This document shows, piece after piece, positions 17,117 to 19,272 of a DNA stretch of 19,272 bases. Location: assembly GCA_934725835.1 (NCBI GenBank), contig CAKVCR010000017.1, positions 1 to 19,272 on the forward strand, written 5' to 3'. Numbering within the stretch: the stretch's first letter is position 1; the number at the start of each line of letters is the position of its first letter. This DNA is from an uncultured Odoribacter sp. (GTDB taxonomy: Bacteria; Bacteroidota; Bacteroidia; Bacteroidales; Marinifilaceae). The notes under the pieces are model-generated. The model was not told the DNA's origin, searched no databases, and saw only the letters and a program-made list of their open reading frames with translations. A program made the translations under genes and the position numbers.

Positions 17117-17840
17117 TTGAATCCTCCTTCCTATACATGCAGGCAATTGTCTTATCGTCGGTGTGCTTTGGTACCGGCCAATTGGTCAACATCTCTACAG
17201 TGTCCAACGCTGCCAATTCACAAGGGCGACTCATTGTATATTCCAGATACCCTCGAACGAACTCATCACGTTTCTGAACATCATCAAAGTCATCCGCTAC
17301 GCCGTCCGTACAAAGGAATACAGCTTTACACTGTTCTTCTGGAATATCCATAAACATCCAATCAGAAAAATCAACCGTTGGCCCTAATGGTCTCACAATG
17401 TTTGAGAAGACCAAAGCTTTGTCATCCAACAACGAGGAAACCGTTCCGTTTTTCAAAAGGACTGCCGCCAAACCGTCGCCCAACATCCCAAGATGAATGT
17501 ATCCATCCCCAAGTCGGACGCCAAACAGGCATGTTGCCAGACAGGACAAAGGTTCTAGTCCTCGAAGCCCACTTAAATAGTTATGATGGATCGCTTCCAC
17601 AAAGCGCCGCCGATCATACCCTGTCTTCAATATGTTGTGTATTGCACCTGCCGCACCAAAGCATGCAGCATGAGATCCCTTGTCGGCATTCTCGCAGGAA
17701 CCAACGCCATCAGATACAAGTAACCCCGTAAAATCAGGGAAGTCAACAACATCCCAAGCATCTTGATTGGACGTATCGGTTATCTTATGTCCAGGTCCTT
17801 GGACTGAAGCACCGTAGCAAAACCATTCAGAGTTTACCAT
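17109..17840 (-). CDS. PP2C-family Ser/Thr phosphatase (TerY-P triad)
   Basis: 243 aa, a compact PP2C (PPM) metal-dependent phosphatase. Metal-site motifs appear in the family order: TSNQDAWDV (23-31), LLVSDGVGS (40-48) with the first metal Asp, GMLGDGLAAV, LCTDGVADDF, and the closing TDDKTIAC near the C-terminus. All metal-binding Asp residues are present, so it should be active. It would reverse the phosphorylation made by the kinase encoded next. It starts in a 7-nt overlap with the vWA gene stop (ATGGTAA), after a GGGGGA site, and its own stop overlaps the kinase start by 8 nt. It is cytoplasmic, with no membrane segment. Confidence 0.93.
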   Translation of the reverse strand: MVNSEWFCYGASVQGPGHKITDTSNQDAWDVVDFPDFTGLLVSDGVGSCENADKGSHAACFGAAGAIHNILKTGYDRRRFVEAIHHNYLSGLRGLEPLSCLATCLFGVRLGDGYIHLGMLGDGLAAVLLKNGTVSSLLDDKALVFSNIVRPLGPTVDFSDWMFMDIPEEQCKAVFLCTDGVADDFDDVQKRDEFVRGYLEYTMSRPCELAALDTVEMLTNWPVPKHTDDKTIACMYRKEDSNG

Positions 17841-18337
17841 TCGTCATCCCCCGAATTAGTTGTTGCACCAACTCCAGTTTCAAGCCATTGGTCCAAAGCC
17901 AGAAACAGCTCTTGCGTTGTAAAAGCCTTGATGGGGTTACTTCTGAACTTCTTCGCTGGATTTGTAACGATCATTCGCACGGAATCAGGTTCAAGCGTTG
18001 TCGCCCAATCCGAAAGGATGTCTGCACCTTTTGCTCCGACATATCCATCGGTAACAATCAGAATGCGACCGGTCTTGCCCTTAAAGAACTCAACGACCTC
18101 CGCCGGATTAAAAGTGCCGAAACACGGCAACTTATCTAGTGGGAACTCATCATTTGTATTCCACTCAACTTCGTTAACTTCACCAGTAGCGATGACAAGA
18201 TGCAAATTCGCAGAACCACACCCAAATCTCAAATACTGCTCGGCACTCCGACAAATCTGCCGATTCAGCATCTTTCTCCCACACTCGCTGGTGCTTCCAG
18301 ACGCATCCACCACTATCCACAAGTTCTTGCTATCCAT
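17834..18337 (-). CDS. von Willebrand factor A domain protein (TerY-like, TerY-P triad)
   Basis: 167 aa, essentially one vWA domain. The first strand ends in the MIDAS motif DASGS (11-15, DxSxS), with the later MIDAS residues plausibly Thr in FGTFNP and Asp in ILIVTDGYVG. Cytoplasmic vWA proteins of the TerY type act as metal-dependent protein-protein adaptors. Here the gene directly precedes the PP2C and kinase genes, which defines the TerY-P triad. It begins immediately after the stop of the FtsK-like gene (TAAATG, no gap) with GAGGAGG 5 nt upstream. No TerC, TerD or other tellurite-resistance genes are in the window, so the triad is of the DNA-processing kind rather than a ter operon. Confidence 0.88.
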   Translation of the reverse strand: MDSKNLWIVVDASGSTSECGRKMLNRQICRSAEQYLRFGCGSANLHLVIATGEVNEVEWNTNDEFPLDKLPCFGTFNPAEVVEFFKGKTGRILIVTDGYVGAKGADILSDWATTLEPDSVRMIVTNPAKKFRSNPIKAFTTQELFLALDQWLETGVGATTNSGDDEW

Positions 18338-19195
18338 TTATGCCTCCTCATCTTTTAAGATGTATGGCTGGAACCAAACTCTTTTGTCTAGTGACAAATC
18401 GCAATACAAAGCCTTGCATTCAGAATCAAGCCCCTTGATCTTTGCAGTTGCATAGCCTGACGCAAGCACAAAGGAACCGGCATCATCTTCGTTCATACCA
18501 AATGCTATTCTTCGGTCAAAGAACTGTAATGTTTCCTTGTTCCCTTGGACATTGCAACGCTTCCAGACATCAACGAAGGCAAAAACGCAAGTGCCCTGTC
18601 GCGGCCCTTCCTCTACAACGGTCTTAAACAATTGCGCATTTGTCGGCTTCGTGTTCGCCGGGCCGATCCTCGGCACAAACCCCTGGCTCTGAAGATCTTT
18701 AATCCGTTCAAAGGACAAAATTACTATGGCGCGCTTTTTACCCCCCAATCCGCTGACAAGTTCTTCCCAGTTAACATCAGACGGCTCAAAGACATTGATT
18801 TCTCTGTTGCAATTCTTGATACTTTCCAAATCCTCTCGACAAAGAGCTTCGCCACTACCATTGACAACAAGGACCTCGTCAAAAGTCCCGCCGCTTATCG
18901 CACTTCTTAGAATGGACGCAAACAAGCCATGTCGCAATCTTCGGTGTGCTCCAGCTATAAGTATATTTGTTTTCGGTGTTTCTGCTATGTTAATTCTCAG
19001 CTCTTCGGAATTCAGGCTAAGTGTCTGTCCAATCAAAAGTTCGGAGCTTGCGAGGTGACTCCCGAAATATGCCATCGTAGGAATAATTGGCAATGTGTCG
19101 CCATTAAAAATCTTTGGATTGTTGGTAAGCCCTCTAACACAGCAAAGCGTATCTAGGAGTTTCATGTTTCCTGCACAGAGCTCATCATTCGCCAA
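18338..19195 (-). CDS. FtsK/SpoIIIE-like C-terminal ATPase domain with degenerate P-loop; 5' end uncertain
   Basis: 285 aa from a TTG at 19195, an alternative start with no ribosome site. The first ATG is at 19165 (MKLLDTL), and AGGA is only 3 nt before it. The frame stays open upstream to a TAG at 19256-19258 but offers only a CTG. The sequence matches the last, inactive ATPase domain of multidomain FtsK/SpoIIIE-like proteins: KIFNGDTLP (28-36), LLIGQTLSL (53-61), NILIAGAHRRLRHG (77-90, where Walker A should be but GKS/T is missing), and RAIVILSFERI (155-165) at Walker B. It ends RIAFGMNEDDAGSFVL with a final WFQPY segment. An active translocase domain would normally precede it; it is either truncated, or encoded separately beyond the window. 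The gene is first in the visible operon and abuts the vWA gene. Confidence 0.6.
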   Translation of the reverse strand: MANDELCAGNMKLLDTLCCVRGLTNNPKIFNGDTLPIIPTMAYFGSHLASSELLIGQTLSLNSEELRINIAETPKTNILIAGAHRRLRHGLFASILRSAISGGTFDEVLVVNGSGEALCREDLESIKNCNREINVFEPSDVNWEELVSGLGGKKRAIVILSFERIKDLQSQGFVPRIGPANTKPTNAQLFKTVVEEGPRQGTCVFAFVDVWKRCNVQGNKETLQFFDRRIAFGMNEDDAGSFVLASGYATAKIKGLDSECKALYCDLSLDKRVWFQPYILKDEEA

Positions 19196-19216
19196 AGGTA
19201 ATGCGTCACTGAACAG

Positions 19217-19234
19217 CGGGGTGTAGAAACCCCG
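19217..19234. repeat. Perfect 6-bp hairpin CGGGGT / ACCCCG in GC-rich right edge
   Basis: Arms of six bases flank a 6-nt loop. There is no T-run on either side, so this is not a classic terminator. It lies in the last 77 bases of the window, about 62% G+C, clearly above the adjacent gene. The 77 bases hold no ribosome site or gene of their own that I can support. Confidence 0.35.
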
Positions 19235-19272
19235 AGGGTTGGCAAAGGGGCTCCGCTACCGCTGCGCCTGAC

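Noticed and set aside
1..19272. CRISPR array, tRNA or rRNA genes, insertion sequences
   Set aside because: No regularly spaced direct repeats, cloverleaf or rRNA-like stretches, transposase motifs or terminal inverted repeats were seen. CARF domains alone do not imply a CRISPR locus.

Overview
The window holds one long leftward (minus-strand) gene cluster, about 1.4-19.2 kb, followed at the left end by a separate-looking reverse transcriptase (RT) module that runs off the window. Consensus Shine-Dalgarno sites (GGAGG, 5-8 nt from ATG), ATGA-type stop/start overlaps and dense intron-free coding mark a bacterium. The cluster has moderate GC; the RT module and the last 77 bases on the right are visibly richer in GC. 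I cannot name the organism. There are no tRNA, rRNA, CRISPR array, transposase or integrase signals.

In transcription order (right to left) the cluster reads: FtsK/SpoIIIE-like C-terminal ATPase domain with a degenerate P-loop (5' end uncertain); a vWA protein; a PP2C phosphatase; a Ser/Thr kinase with a zinc ribbon; a large SF1 (Upf1/Dna2-like) helicase; a 688-aa protein of unknown family with a winged-helix-like N-terminus and a possible HEPN RNase motif; a coiled-coil McrB-like GTPase/AAA+; a 1246-aa protein with a cold-shock-like OB domain and weak DUF2357/McrC-like and Hsp70-like stretches; an N4BP2-type polynucleotide-kinase-like P-loop protein; and a dual-CARF PD-(D/E)XK nuclease. Gaps run from -8 to +37 nt, so the ten genes are almost certainly one translationally coupled operon whose promoter lies beyond the right edge.

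vWA + PP2C + kinase is the 'TerY-P triad' of Aravind and colleagues, a phospho-signalling set linked to DNA-processing and defence genes. My inference is that the triad gates a nucleic-acid-processing machine (helicase, McrB motor and its large partner). A ligand-sensing CARF nuclease and an RNA/DNA-end kinase would serve as effector and end-processing arm. No cyclic-oligonucleotide synthase or CRISPR is present to supply a CARF ligand. The N-terminal CARF looks like that of RtcR, the RNA-repair regulator, so the trigger may be damaged RNA ends rather than a CRISPR signal.

Left of the CARF nuclease a 133-nt gap carries an 18-nt perfect palindrome, a 7-bp inverted repeat and a possible extended -10. 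Then come two tiny ORFs (52 aa each) and an RT that overlaps the second by ATGA. The RT has an FCDD active site in place of YADD. It is truncated at base 1, so its class (DRT/UG, retron, DGR, intron) cannot be fixed here.
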